From: Bifiguratus adelaidae | Taxonomy: Eukaryota > Mucoromycota > Endogonomycetes > Endogonales | Length of the DNA: 64,000 nucleotides | Assembly: GCA_002261195.1 (NCBI GenBank) | Contig: MVBO01000030.1 | Location: 62,001-126,000 of the forward strand | Direction of reading: 5' to 3' | Part shown: piece by piece, positions 10,235 through 21,405 of the stretch | Layout of the letters: every line of letters begins with the position of its first letter | How positions within the stretch are numbered: the stretch's first letter is position 1 | Notes under the pieces: model-generated | The model's input: the letters and a program-made list of their open reading frames with translations, nothing else | Told to the model about the DNA's origin: nothing | The model's database searches: none | Program-made: the position numbers and the translations under genes

Positions 10235-11888
10235 ATGCGTGCTACCTTACCGACCCGTGGCTGTCGACTGGCGAGTAAACAGTGTGAAAGAGTGCTGTCA
10301 AGCACCTTTAGGCTTGGAGGAAGCCATGCAGCGGTCAGATCGTCCACTTTTTGTGATGCAAAGTCGGTCATGGCACTGGACGTCAGTTTGCGCTCTGCGG
10401 GTCCGACGTCGGTGTACACCCGCTCGCTTCACGCAACAAACAAGGTTGCGGCAGCTTTCGATCCGTGGGACAGTGTTTCTCGCACAGTCGATCCCGAAAT
10501 GTATACCTATCCTCGCGTCACCACAGCCAGCACAGCCTTGCTCAAGGAACCACCGCGCAGAGTGACGATGCTTGTTCGGGATCTCATTGATGATAGTCTG
10601 TATAACCCCAACTATGGCTACTTTGCGAAGCAAGCGGTGATCTTTAGTCCGGAAAAGCAATTCGACTTTGGCCGTTTGCGCGATCATTTACAGTTTATGG
10701 ATCTCTTGAACAAGATGTATCGTCGTTTCGATGAACAGCAAGGTAGCGAAGATGTAGACTACACAGCGAGACAAGTATGGCATACACCCACAGAACTCTT
10801 CAAGGTGAGGCAATGTCAAACTAATTCAGAGTCTCGCTAACTTACCTGTTTAGCCATGGTATGGATATGCGATCGCAAAATATATGGTGGCAGAGTACAA
10901 ACTCAATCTATACCCGCATCGTGATCTCATTATTTATGAGATGGGTGCCGGAAATGGCACGCTGATGCGCAACATTCTCGATTACATTCGAGAATATGAA
11001 CCGGCGGTCTACACGAGGACACAATATCGAATCATTGAGATCTCGGAAGCATTAGCAAAGCAGCAAGCACGTCAACTGACGAGAGTGAACCAAAAGGAGC
11101 CTCATCATTGCGTTGAAATCATCAATCAAAGTATCTTTGATTGGGATGAAAAGGTGGAGGATGAGTGCTTTTTCATTGCTATGGAGGTCATTGTAAGTGT
11201 TGCATGTTTCAAAACAAGTTGCGTTATTAACCATGAGTAGGATAACTTTGCGCATGACCTTATTCGGTACGATACAGACACTGGAGAACCCTTTCAAGGT
11301 GTTGTCGGTGTCGATCCTGAAGGAGATTACAGCGAGCTCTACGAGGCAGTGGGCAGCGATGCGCTGATTGCAAGATACCTCAAAACACGGCGGCAGACCA
11401 ACTACAAGACACCCGCACTATCTCATCATATATTCCGCAAACTCAAAAACAGTCTTCTCCCTTACTCTTCCAATCTCTCAAAACCAGAGTTTATCCCAAC
11501 CCGGCTATTCCAATTTTTGGAGCAACTCCGTGATCACTTTCCTCGACACCGTCTCATCTTATCAGATTTCTATCAGCTTCCAGACACCATCCCTGGAATT
11601 GACGCACCAGTAGTACAAACACGATACAAGGGTACTATGGTGCCTTGTTCAACCTACATGGTTCAACCAGGATGGTTCGACATCTTTTTCCCGACCAATT
11701 TCGAGCTCTTGCGCGACATGTACCACATTGTATGTCGTAAAGATCGACCCATCAACGAGCGCCTTGTCAAAGTTCTACCCCATAGAGACTTTCTAGAACG
11801 CTATGCAGATCTGGAAATGACGCGAACGAGGAGTGGAGAGAATCCAATGCTCATGTATTATGAAAACGTGAAAATGCTCTTAACATGA
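10235..11888 (+). CDS. MidA/NDUFAF7-family SAM-dependent methyltransferase, mitochondrial
   Basis: Three exons (10235-10804, 10854-11192, 11241-11888) encode 518 residues. An Arg/Ser/Cys-rich leader (MRATLPTRGCRLASKQCERV) with no acidic residues in its first 17 positions suggests mitochondrial import. Conserved features of the Methyltransf_28 family are YNPNYGYF, the W(H)TPTELF..PWYGYAIA segment, the SAM-binding loop YEMGAGNGTLMRNIL and a post-II motif (EVIDNFAHDLIRYD). NDUFAF7 methylates the complex I subunit NDUFS2. Fungi carry a related but divergent clade, and this protein resembles that clade, so the exact target is uncertain. It is followed 51 bp later by GGA, with NDUFV2 about 4 kb downstream. 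Confidence 0.75.
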
Positions 11889-11939
11889 TGTGACGTAGGA
11901 AATTGGCGGGGTCATTGCTTGTTCCTTCGACTTGTTACC

Positions 11940-14538
11940 ATGGCTTTACGCATCCAGGAGATGATTGGTAAGTAGTGGGCCTGTTGCTTGCTACAGGCTC
12001 TCTGTTAGCATGGCAGCAAGGTGAGGGGTATCTCAGCTGGAGCCCATTGCCTTGTAGAGTAGCCTCTCAAAAGCCGCGGAGGTTTTCGCTCGTTTCGTTC
12101 ATCCGTCGGCCGCCCGCTCGGACAAGGACCAAGAACACAAGCTAACGAGGACTTGTTCATTGTAGATGGAGCGTGCTCTCCGGCACGGTTTGAGCCGGAC
12201 ATGTCGCTGAACCTGGAAATATGCGATACCATCAACAAGAAGGCCGGTAACACGTAAGTGCCGCCTATGCTTGTGCCAAGACTCACGTTGACTAGGCCGC
12301 GCGAAGCTGCTATCCACATTGTGCGACTCGTGAATGTGAACAACATGAACGTTGCCATGTTGGCTTTGACCGTATGTGGTTTCCCGGCTTGAGGCTTGTC
12401 ATTAACTCTTGGCTTGCAGCTTTTGGACAATTGTGTCAAGAATTGCGGCTATCCTTTCCATCTGCAGATATCCACAAAGGAGTTTCTGAATGAGCTTGTG
12501 CGCAAATTCTCGGAAAGACCGCCGGTAAGTTGGAATGTGTAAGCTCGGCTATTCACTGACGGTACCATTTGTAGCCTATTCCCAATCCTGTTCAACAACG
12601 CATCTTGTATCTAATTAAGGAGTGGAAGGTGACGATTGCAGAGAATTCCCGACACAAGCAAGATTTAGTCCATATCAAGGACATGTACAGGCTATTGCGT
12701 TTCAAAGGTTCGGTTCATGGATGATACGCTTGGATATGATTGCATTGACCACGGCTTGTCCTAGGATATCGCTTCCCAGGACTTAAAGATGAGTCCATTC
12801 ACGCGTTGGCACCTACAGAGGTCAGTTAAGGACTTGCATTCTATGTGATTGACTGCTAATGTAGCCTAGAATTTGAAATCTCCTGAGGAGCTGGAGGAGG
12901 AAGATCGCGTTGCGCAATCAGCTGTAGGTATCCAAGTCTTAAAGAAGCATGCTGCGGTATGCTCATGTTCGCCGACAGAAACTGCAAGAGTTGATCCGCC
13001 GAGGACGCCCTCAAGACCTCTTGGAAGCTAACGAGTTGATGAAGGTTATGACGGGTTATGACCAACGCAAGAAGCCCAATTACAAGCTCGAGGTGAAGCA
13101 AGAGCTCGACAGGATTAAGGAAAAGGTTATTTTGCTAGGTGAAATGCTGGACAATATTGGTCCGAATGATAACTTGGAACGTGATGAAACCATCCAGGTA
13201 TGTGCTATTAGATTTACGAGATGGATTGCTGATTGCTCGTTAGGAACTGAAAACATCTTGCCACAATACTCAAAGCAAGTTGCAACGATGGGTTTCGGAG
13301 GAACATGAGAATACGGATATTGGTAAGGTCATCTTGAATACCTCCCTTAGGTCGTACTCATTCTGCGATAGACACATTGTTGAGTATCAACGACATGATC
13401 AACAACGTCATGCGAAAATATGACGATGTCAAAAAAGGTGTCTATGATACACACTACGATCTATCTGGCCCCGACACAAGTATGGGCAGAACGAATGGAG
13501 ACGCAGTAAAAGCACAGCCATCAAGTCTTATTGACTTTGACGGTGATTTCGCCACTGGCAATGGCTCAGGCGCAAATGCGGGCAAGGCAACCTCAGGAAG
13601 CAATCCCAATGCGACCAGTCAGGGCTCCTTGATCGACGATTTACTGGGGCTTTCGTTCAGCGAGAACAACAATTTGCCTTTTGGCATGGGCGGAAGCATT
13701 AGCTTGGGCTCTCAAACTGCCACAGCTCCAGGTAAGTAGCTGGCAGTATACGATTTTCGGCGGTAGCTGAACTTTCGATTAGTGAGCCCTAAAATTGATT
13801 CCCCACCTCTGTATACCCCGCAAGGTAAGTTTCACACAGCGCCTGGACACTGGCCTCTCACAGCTCGTACAGCGTCGACAGCCTCCAGCATGGTCAGCAG
13901 TTCGAATCCTCTTGATGACCTTCTTGGATCCACGCAAAGCTCCAATCAACGCATTCCGACTCCTCAAATGTCAAACACGGCCTCACCTCCCATGAACAGT
14001 CGAAGTTTCACGCCCACAAACGATTCAGGTACTCTGCAAGACCGTAAGTTTTGTCGTCTTGCCGATACAGGCCACTCACACATTGCCAATAGCAATCGAA
14101 TTGCTAAACAGAAACGGTTTGCGCATCGTATGCACGCCAAGCAAGAGGGGAAATTTGACCAACCTGAAAGCTTCCTTCTCCAATCTATCTCAAGCTGAAA
14201 TGACAAATTTAAAGTTCATGGTCGCCGTGCCAAAGGTGAGAGTCGAGGCATTGGTATCTTTAAATGTTGGCTTACACCTTTCGCTCTTCTCTAGTCAATG
14301 CAATTGAAAATGGACCCTCAAACGTCGTCCGTCGTGCCTCCTTCAACTGCTGATGCGGCATCACAGACACTGCATATCACAAATCCCACCAAGGTGCGTT
14401 TCATCTTATGATCAGCCGCTAGCTACAGGTGCTGACAAAGTCTTGCAGGATCGTATACGGATAAGATTCAAAGTCACCTATCAACAGCACGGGGTTGATA
14501 TGGTCCAAGACGGAGAGCATACCTTCACGCAAGTTTAA
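11940..14538 (+). CDS. GGA1: ADP-ribosylation factor-binding clathrin adaptor GGA
   Basis: About 15 exons give a continuous 583-residue frame. The order is VHS domain (DGACSPARFEPDMSLNLEIC through MYRLLRFKGYRFPG), GAT domain (KLQELIRRGRPQDLLEANEL through IQELKTSCHNTQSKLQRWVS), a Ser/Gly-rich hinge with acidic-dileucine-like repeats (SLIDFDGDF, SLIDDLLGL, NPLDDLLGS) that resemble clathrin boxes, and a C-terminal GAE ear (IELLNRNGLRIVC to RIRFKVTYQQHG). GGA proteins sort cargo from the trans-Golgi to endosomes, with the GAT domain binding Arf-GTP and ubiquitin. The first coding exon is only 28 nt (11940-11967) and the following intron is 198 nt. The intron after 12707 uses a weak donor (GTTCGG). 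Confidence 0.9.
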
Positions 14539-14723
14539 AAGTGCACATCTACACGGCATTTGTAATCACGTGACCTGATCAGCAACAGCATTCGTCACTC
14601 TATTTGAAGGCAACACGTAATTGTTGGTTAGAGACGTCTGAGCGTTTACGCTTGAATAGATACACTAGTTGAACTCACTTCCAGTACCTTGTGGTGTATT
14701 GCTGCGTATATAACTCTTTCAAC

Positions 14724-15662
14724 ATGGTTAGTGTTTATTCTCTGCTGCCCGTGCTTATCCTGTGTTCAATGACTGATCGTTTCATAGTCGATAATGGAAT
14801 ATAACGGCGGCTCAGTCGTCGCGATGGTCGGCAAGAACTGCGTTGCCATCGCGGCCGACAAGCGTCTAGGCCAGCAATTCATGACAGTGTCCACTAACTT
14901 TCAAAAGATTTACAATTTGACGGAACGAACGTGTGTCGGTCTACCCGGTCTGGCGACAGACGTGCTTACATTGTAAGTGATATAGCAGCTTATGTGCAAT
15001 GTTTGACTTCCCTGCTGCAGGGCTGAGCGCTTTCGTTTCAAGACAAACATGTACAGGATGCAGGAAGAGCGAGAAATCGAACCAAAGACATTGGCTCATC
15101 TGGTATCCTCTACACTCTATGAAAGACGGTAGGTACATCTTGGATCCTTTGGTGGACCTAAAATGACCTCATGTTGCGATAGCTTTGGACCTTACTTTGT
15201 AGAACCCGTCATCGCTGGGTTAAACAAGGATAATGAGCCCTTCATATGCTCGATGGATTTAATCGGCTGTATCAACTTTGCCAAGGATTTCGTAGTGAGC
15301 GGCACCTCAGGACCGAACTTGTACGGCATGTGCGAGTCGCTATGGGAGCCTGATTTGGTAAGTCGTCTGCATCCAGGCAGGGCAACAGGATCTCATGCTT
15401 GCTCAGGAACCCGAGGATCTGTTTGAGACGATATCGCAAGCTTTGATGAATGCTGTGGATAGAGATGCATTGGCAGGCTGGGGAGCCACTGTCATTGTCA
15501 TGTATGTGTTGCCATGGAATGTGCCTGTCGCAACATATGACTCATTGAACTTTACAGAACACCCGAAAAGATGATAACGCGGTCATTGAAATCAAGAATG
15601 GTAAGTGTCTCACTGCTCAGGATAATCCTTGCAACAGATTTAACATCATGATGCAGGACTAG
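14724..15662 (+). CDS. PUP3: 20S proteasome subunit beta-3
   Basis: Seven exons: 14724-14726, 14788-14972, 15021-15128, 15183-15357, 15407-15501, 15558-15600 and 15657-15662, giving 204 residues, the normal length for PSMB3/Pup3. The protein starts [20 protein letters not shown], typical of the non-catalytic beta-3 subunit, which lacks a cleaved propeptide and active Thr1. GLPGLATDV and the ending SLKSRMD match the family. The first exon contains only the ATG, and the last holds one Asp codon plus the stop. A TATA-like TATATAA precedes the start by about 15 bp. The subunit sits in the two inner rings of the 20S core. Confidence 0.95.
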
Positions 15663-15827
15663 AGCCATTATACCTGTATAAAAAGTCTCTCGAATTGGAT
15701 CCATATGTGCAATTGTTCTGAATACAATCCATTGCTTCTCTGTGTCATTACCACTCTGATTTATGACGTCATCATTTACATTCACAACATCCTTCTGGGT
15801 CACTGGGAATCGGTGTTCGCGATAGAC

Positions 15828-16740
15828 ATGTCGATCCAGAGAGCCTTGCCTTCCTTGCGAAAGGCTGTAAGTACAGCACCTAAGCGCACGCTGTACACAA
15901 CACCTCGTGCTCTCTCCGAGCACTTATTTGTGGTAAGTAAAGCTCAACTTTTAACACAGCAGGTCATAATGTGCACCATTGCAGCATCGCGACAAGGAAA
16001 ACAACAATCCAAAGCTAAAGTTTGAGTTTACCAAGGAGAATTTGAAGCGAGCCAAGGATATCATCGCTAAATACCCCCCACAATACAAAAAAGCAGCTGC
16101 GATCCCACTTCTTGACTTGGGTCAACGTCAACATGGCTTTACCTCCATTTCCGTCATGAACGAAGTTGCAAGGATGTTGGAAGTGCCTCCCATGCGAATC
16201 TATGAAGTCGCTACGTTCTACACCATGTTTAACCGGTAAGTCTAGCGTCATGTAGGATTGTACAGCGTGCTTATCTGTGATCGTGAACATTAGCGAACCC
16301 GTCGGTAAATACTTTCTTCAACTCTGCACGACAACGCCTTGCCAACTTGGTGGCTGTGGCTCCACCAAGATTCTGGAGACGCTGCAAAAGGAGCTCGGTA
16401 TCAAGGTTGGCGAAACGACCGCGGACGGCAAATTCACATTAGTGGAGGTCGAGTGTGCTGGTGCTTGTGTCAATTCCCCGGTCATGGCTGTGAATGACGA
16501 TTACTATGTAAGTTTCATTCGCTGTTGGCCCTATCGCACACATATAACTCATGATGGTTTTACCCGCAGGAGGATCTTACACCCGAAACAACCGTCAAGC
16601 TCCTCAACTCACTTAAACAAGACAAGCTGCCCAAGGCTGGTCCTCAATCTGGCCGACACACGTGTGAGCCCGCTACTGGTTTCACAACGCTTCTTAGTGA
16701 ACCTAAAGGACCAGGATTCGGTGTGCGATCAGACTTGTAG
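15828..16740 (+). CDS. NDUFV2: NADH:ubiquinone oxidoreductase 24 kDa subunit (complex I)
   Basis: Four exons (15828-15932, 15985-16235, 16294-16507, 16570-16740) encode 246 residues, usual for NDUFV2/nuo-24. The leader [20 protein letters not shown] is mitochondrial. The thioredoxin-like fold carries the four ligands of the N1a 2Fe-2S cluster: CTTTPC in the first half and ECAGAC further on. Other family marks are [15 protein letters not shown] and [13 protein letters not shown]. It belongs to the N-module that accepts electrons from NADH. Presence of this gene shows that the organism retains respiratory complex I. Confidence 0.95.
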
Positions 16741-16807
16741 TAGATAGACGCGGAACGACATAAAAGTGTCATGTTGCATCCACTCGTGGCCCTATTTATT
16801 ACAAGAT

Positions 16808-18062
16808 CTATTCCATGGGTATCCTGGGTAGGGGAAACTCGATTTGCCGGTGCAATCGAGCAATGATGGAAAGGTAATCAGGTTCATTCGCCGCATTGAC
16901 ATAGCCATGGCGTATCATGAAATCAATATTTACTGTAGACCACGATGAGCGCATGGCCGGACCACCCACAGAGCAATGACACTTACCGAGCGCGCAATTA
17001 GGCTTGAATTCGCCGGCCAGCATACGCTGTTTAACCTCGTCCAGATCCCAGAGATAAAAGCATTCCGCTTCGCCGTCGGCCGGTTCAGGTACAAAGTCCT
17101 CTGGTATTTCCAAGTCAAAGACGTACCTATCGAACTGTGTTAAATAGCCGGAATGGGCAACTAGACTTGAACTCACTGGATCTCTGGTTGCAACCCATTC
17201 TCACTGACACAGAAATAAGCAATGGCTCCGGTATTCTTGGCCTAAATGCCTCGGGTCAACTGTTCTGTTTGAGCGTGTAAGCATAGACTGACCAACTTGG
17301 ATATGGTACTTGGCATGTTTGCCTCTTCCTTGCATTCTTTTATGACCGTATTGTATACCGATGTGCCATGTTCTATACCTCCGGCAACCTGAAACGGTAA
17401 ATTAGTCCCCGAATCGTCAGTCATTGATGGGTCAGGAACTTACACATTGATCCAGCAAGCCTGGCCACGTAGGCTTGGTTTGACTTCGCCTTGCGCACCT
17501 ACAGGCATCGACATTGAGCCTTTTTGACACAGACATGCCGAGAAGCATACCATAACTTGATGCCCCCTTCTCTACGTGTAAAGACATTGACATGAACGCC
17601 AAACGCAGTGACGCCGAATAGAATTGTACCCGCTCGTTCCATCACAAAGGCAACCCCATCCTTTCCATACACCGAGTAGAGCTCGTTTCGCCAACCTATC
17701 AGACAATGTCAAACCGCTCGTTCGCGAATCCATGTTTTTATGAACTTGCCTTTGAGAGCGCGAAAGGCATTGGTTGCGCGCCAATCCTCCAGCAATAGAC
17801 GCACCACCTCACTCCGTTTGGCAGCCGTTTTGGCATGAGCGAACCAAATGCCGCTATCCTCAATAAGAAACGGTGCACCATTGGCGTCATTCCATTCGAC
17901 CAGTTTCTCGACTACATCCGGCGTCAATAGTCCGACGGGTACATGATTCACAAACAATCGTTGCGACCGTCCAAAGGTGCGCTCCACCTCAGCTTCTGTA
18001 TAGGGAAAGTTGTCGCAGAACGCGACGGCATCTAGCAAGCGGGAAAAGGTCATGATGTGCAT
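16808..18062 (-). CDS. DUF4743-NUDIX hydrolase (thiamine diphosphate-related type)
   Basis: Seven exons on the minus strand (18062-17750, 17695-17551, 17498-17444, 17388-17293, 17241-17177, 17126-16987, 16932-16808), 312 residues. The N-terminal half is a DUF4743 region (FSRLLDAVAFCDNFPY, PVGLLTPDVV). The Nudix part follows with ARRSQTKPTWPGLLD and the box VAGGIEHGTSVYNTVIKECK plus EEAN. This is the layout of yeast YJR142W, plant NUDX20/24 and the N-terminal half of S. pombe Tnr3, which hydrolyse damaged (oxo/oxy) thiamine diphosphate. No thiamine pyrophosphokinase domain is attached here. The first intron uses a GC donor. The first ATG (18062) is taken; a second, in frame at 18053, is equally possible. 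Confidence 0.8.
17696..17749 (-). other. GC-AG intron in the Nudix gene
   Basis: The exon ends CTCAAAG and is followed by GCAAGT, with acceptor GATAG before GTTGGCG. Only this junction gives the conserved ALKGWRNELYSVYG reading, and with it the seven exons total a multiple of three. GC-AG introns are a known minority class spliced by the major spliceosome. Confidence 0.7.
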
Positions 18063-18107
18063 TAGAGGAATGGGCTGTACATATTGCGCGTTTACAAGAA
18101 CGTCTAT

Positions 18108-18495
18108 TTAGCTTATAGGAACACCTTTAGCGCTCAGTTCGATCTTGGCTTCTTGGATTTGCTACACAAGGAGTCAGGATCGTGTGATGCTAGACATGCA
18201 TGAACTTACTCCCATGAGTTCTTGGTAGGCTCCTGGGCAATCCTCAAACGTCATGAGATGATAGCCAATCGATCCTAGCGAGTAAGCGCCAAAGGACACC
18301 AAAGACCACCACGGTAACTGTACAATGAATGTTAGTACCTGAATTCTGATGAAGGCAAGACATGACAATTGCACTTACCACTGGTAGGATCTGTTCATAG
18401 AAGGTCTGCGGCAAGGGAATGACACCTATCCAAGCTGCTATATAGATCACCAACGCTATCGCTCCCGCCGTCGCTGCTTCTGTAGCTCGTGTCAT
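18108..18495 (-). CDS. DPM3: Dolichol-phosphate mannosyltransferase subunit 3
   Basis: Three exons (18495-18379, 18317-18210, 18161-18108) encode 92 residues, the usual DPM3 size. Two hydrophobic helices are present (AGAIALVIYIAAWIGVIPLP and WWSLVSFGAYSLGSIGYHL). The conserved tail FEDCPGAYQELMG, then QIQEAKIELSAKGV, forms the coiled-coil segment that tethers the catalytic Dpm1 to the ER membrane. The presence of DPM3 implies the three-subunit (Dpm1/2/3) enzyme rather than the single-chain S. cerevisiae form. Its start codon lies 53 bp from that of a divergent small membrane protein. Confidence 0.9.
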
Positions 18496-18548
18496 TGGAT
18501 CAAGGGGTCGTAAAGAGCGAAACGCTAAATGAAATTGGAACCGTCGAG

Positions 18549-18921
18549 ATGGTCAGTTTAACGTGCTGCTTCACACTCACTCTCATTGACACTTTTGTAG
18601 GCCAATGGCAAGGATCGATCGGTTGGATTGATGGTGTTTGGTCTCTCGGTGGTAGCATTTGCATATTATACGGTTTGGACGTTGGTGATGGTGAGTTTAC
18701 AACACCCCATTGATCCCTTCTGATTCGGTTAGCCTTTTGTCGATGAAGGACACCCGTTCCATGACTTTTTTCCACCACCTGCTCTCGCGATACAGATACC
18801 TTTGCTGATGTTGGTCACGGCTCTATGTCTAGTATCGGGCTTCTTGGGGCTCGTCATGATTAAAAGTCGACCTTGGCCAGATAGACGTGCTAGAAGGGGA
18901 CCCAAACTCAAGATTGGATAG
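18549..18921 (+). CDS. Small membrane protein of unknown function (model uncertain)
   Basis: I do not recognise this gene. From ATG 18549 the frame reads two hydrophobic segments (MVSLTCCFTLTLIDTFVG and WIDGVWSLGGSICILYGLDV). An intron with donor GTGAGT near 18691 then appears to lead to an exon with PFHDFFPPPALAIQIPLLML, a third helix ending LGLVMIKSRPW, and a basic tail GPKLKIG before TAG at 18919-18921. The acceptor is not certain: the best in-phase site ends AAG near 18747. It is transcribed divergently from DPM3 with 53 bp between the start codons. A sequence-encoded role is not visible beyond about three membrane helices. Confidence 0.4.
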
Positions 18922-19187
18922 TCTGCGGAAACGCAAGGCAGAGCGATGGATGACATTTGACTTGCATGACGTGCTACATAGAGAGATGGACTTTTCGCAC
19001 GAGTATGCCTTATCCAGCCATTCGGTTCGGGTGTCCCGCTCACAGCGACCCGGAGAACATGCGCTGGATAGCGCTAAGAACAACCACACGCATGAAACCA
19101 TTGTATAGAGCGTAAAGACATATAGTACAGATGTTGGATTGCATACATGAACATGTATAAAAGAGCATTGAAGCAGCCTTTGTTGCA

Positions 19188-20496
19188 TTAATTTGTCTTG
19201 TTGAATTCGTTGACCAAGCCAGCAGTATCAAATCCATTCTGTTTCTCGCTTCCATTGTTGAATTGAGCTGCACCGCCTCCTCCCTTTTGGATGATCTCGA
19301 CGTAGTTGGCAGGGAACATGCCAACTTCTCCAGCTCGGGTTCGTCCACGCCACCACTGGCTCAACTGATTGGTGACCGGATCTACTTTGGTGAGAATGGC
19401 AACAATATCTCCCTTCTTCAAATTGAGCTCCGTGGGTGACTCTGCTGCAAAGTTGTAAAGTGCTCGTGCAAATTCAAGTGATTGCGGATCAATTGGAGTG
19501 TTCATGTTTCCAGCCAGTTGGTTGGCAGGCAGAGGAGTGCCGTCAGGCAGTAGGCCGCGTTCGGCATTTTCGTGCTGTCGGCGAGTGATGAGTTGAATGA
19601 GTTTATGCATAAGATACGGAAGGCCAACTACGGCGAAGAGGAAGATGAGGATGGGTCGCTTTGCAAGTTTGGGTGGTTGCGTTTGCCCAGGCGCACCAGG
19701 CATGGCACCATTCTGGAATTGATTGAAGTCTTGGGTGAAGTCTGATGAGGATGGTGGAAGCTCCTTGCCAAGCAATTTGTATAAGAGCGCTTTCATCCAG
19801 CGAGCGAGAGCAAAAATGGAGAGAACCTGACCGAGATAGTTTCTGAGATTGCCAAACTGCTCGGCAACACCGACCATGGCCATGAAACTCGAGTGTGTGG
19901 CCATGAATGTGGAATCCAGCATTTGAGCGAAACCACCGAAGGCTCCAACAATGGATTCAATGATTTCAAAAGTGGCCCGTGTACCAGCTTCCATGCGTTG
20001 CGTGAGCGTAATCTCATCTGGCCCTCCCGGTCCCATGGGTCCACCATACATGCCAGTACCATAACGATTGTACATGCCACCGCCGTAGCCACCATATCCG
20101 GTGCCGTATCCTCCATATCCTCCGTACCCGCTTCCAAGCCGTGAATATGGTGAATAACCAGAATAGCCAGAGTATCCCGAGTATCCGCCGTAAGTGGATC
20201 CATAGCCACCATAAGTTGAGCCCATCCTGTTGTAGGGAGAGTATGAAGAAGAGTAAGCGCTGCCTACGCCTCCTATGCCTAAAAAAAGTTCCATCAGTAT
20301 ATGCATTGAACGGTGTACATTGCTCTGACTTACCTGGACGATTCAGTGTAGATGTCAAGCTGCTAGGTCTGGCCGGAACAGCCGGTACACCATCGGTTGA
20401 ATCTGTCGATGCTACTGTAGTAGCCGCAGTCGTAGTTGAAGTGATGGGAGTTGAGGCGGAATTTGCCCTTTCCCAAGGCTTGGGAGGTGAAGGCAT
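19188..20496 (-). CDS. PEX13: Peroxin-13, peroxisomal import docking protein
   Basis: Two exons (20496-20334 and 20278-19188), 417 residues. The N-terminus starts MPSPPKPWERAN, typical of Pex13, followed by a Thr/Ser region and a long Gly/Tyr repeat (YGGYGSTYGGYSGYSGYSGY) known to phase-separate and form the import conduit. Two membrane segments follow (around SIFALARWMKALLYKLL and RPILIFLFAVVGLPYLMHKL). The C-terminal SH3 domain runs from FARALYNFAAESPTELNLKK to AGEVGMFPANYVEII and binds Pex14 and Pex5. It forms the docking complex in the peroxisomal membrane. Confidence 0.95.
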
Positions 20497-20741
20497 AGTC
20501 AGAACAAGTGACAATGCAAGCCTAAGGCCAGTATATGTGCACTGCAAGAACAAGAGAGAAAGGCGCTGACACCTTGTGAAAATGTGGGTTAAAGTGACGT
20601 CACACTTTATGCTGATTGGTGAATGAAAATTGCTTTGCTGGGAAGGAAACAATGGCACGAGCGTCAAAGGAAGCATTGCCTTACGAGATGAGATGTAAAT
20701 GCATATATTCAGAGTATAATGGACAGCCTAACACGCCATAT

Positions 20742-21405
20742 CTACAACCTAGTGTTGATCTTGTTGCGCAACGAACCGTCGTTGACCACGGGCCCGGTAC
20801 CTCTAAGGAGAACCGGTCTCAAGAACTGCAAGTACAGATATTCGGCGCCCTGAATTAATTTGACGTCAGCCATGTCTTCCAGCCATCTAAGCGGCTCATC
20901 CTTACCCGAGTTTGAGGAAGAATCAAATACAAGATCAGCAAGGTCTTAAAGATGAACCAAAACGGGAACCAGTGGACAATCGTATCCACAAAGTATTCCA
21001 AGACGTTGATGAAGCCAAAGACAGTCCAGTAAACCAGCCACTGAGTATCATCAATCTTGTTGGGAGTTTCAATGGCCCGGAAGGATGCCCATGCTAGTTA
21101 CAAATGTCAGCTGCATGCGACTTTACATCGGCTGGCTTCAGGGATGTACCTGGATATCCCCAGCCGAGGATATTGGTGACTAGTCCAGCTCCAATGTTGA
21201 AAAAGATAAATAGGAGAATCAAACCGGCGGCGATCAAGACCAGCGTGGTCTTTGGCACTTTGGTCCTCGCTTCCAAGTCCCTCAAAAAGCCGTGCTGTGA
21301 AAGATGTTTGTCTAGCTGAGCATGATAGTAGCCTATATTGTTGGTGACCGCCTCCGGAACACGAGTGTTGGGCGTGAGATTTGGTCGTCCTGACACTGTC
21401 GCCAT
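20742..21405 (-). CDS. YOP1: REEP/Yop1 ER-shaping reticulon-like protein
   Basis: Three exons (21405-21150, 21093-20906, 20849-20742), 183 residues. The TB2/DP1/HVA22 domain is clear: two hydrophobic hairpins (TTLVLIAAGLILLFIFFNI and LVYWTVFGFINVLEYFVDTI), the signature GYPAWASFRAIETPNK and the C-terminal WFPFWFIFKTLLILYLILPQ followed by TRGAEYLY. The start at 21405 (MATVSGRPN) was chosen over the upstream frame because Yop1 homologs begin with a short hydrophilic stretch. The protein bends ER tubules and interacts with Rtn and Sey1 in yeast. Confidence 0.95.

Noticed and set aside
13890-13912. A tRNA B-box-like string (GTTCGAATCC)
   Set aside because: It lies inside a GGA hinge exon, and no A box or cloverleaf could be folded around it.
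18887-19108. A plus-strand frame of 73 codons after the DPM3 neighbour
   Set aside because: It would need an unsupported splice and overlaps the chosen last exon in another frame. Its sequence shows no domain.
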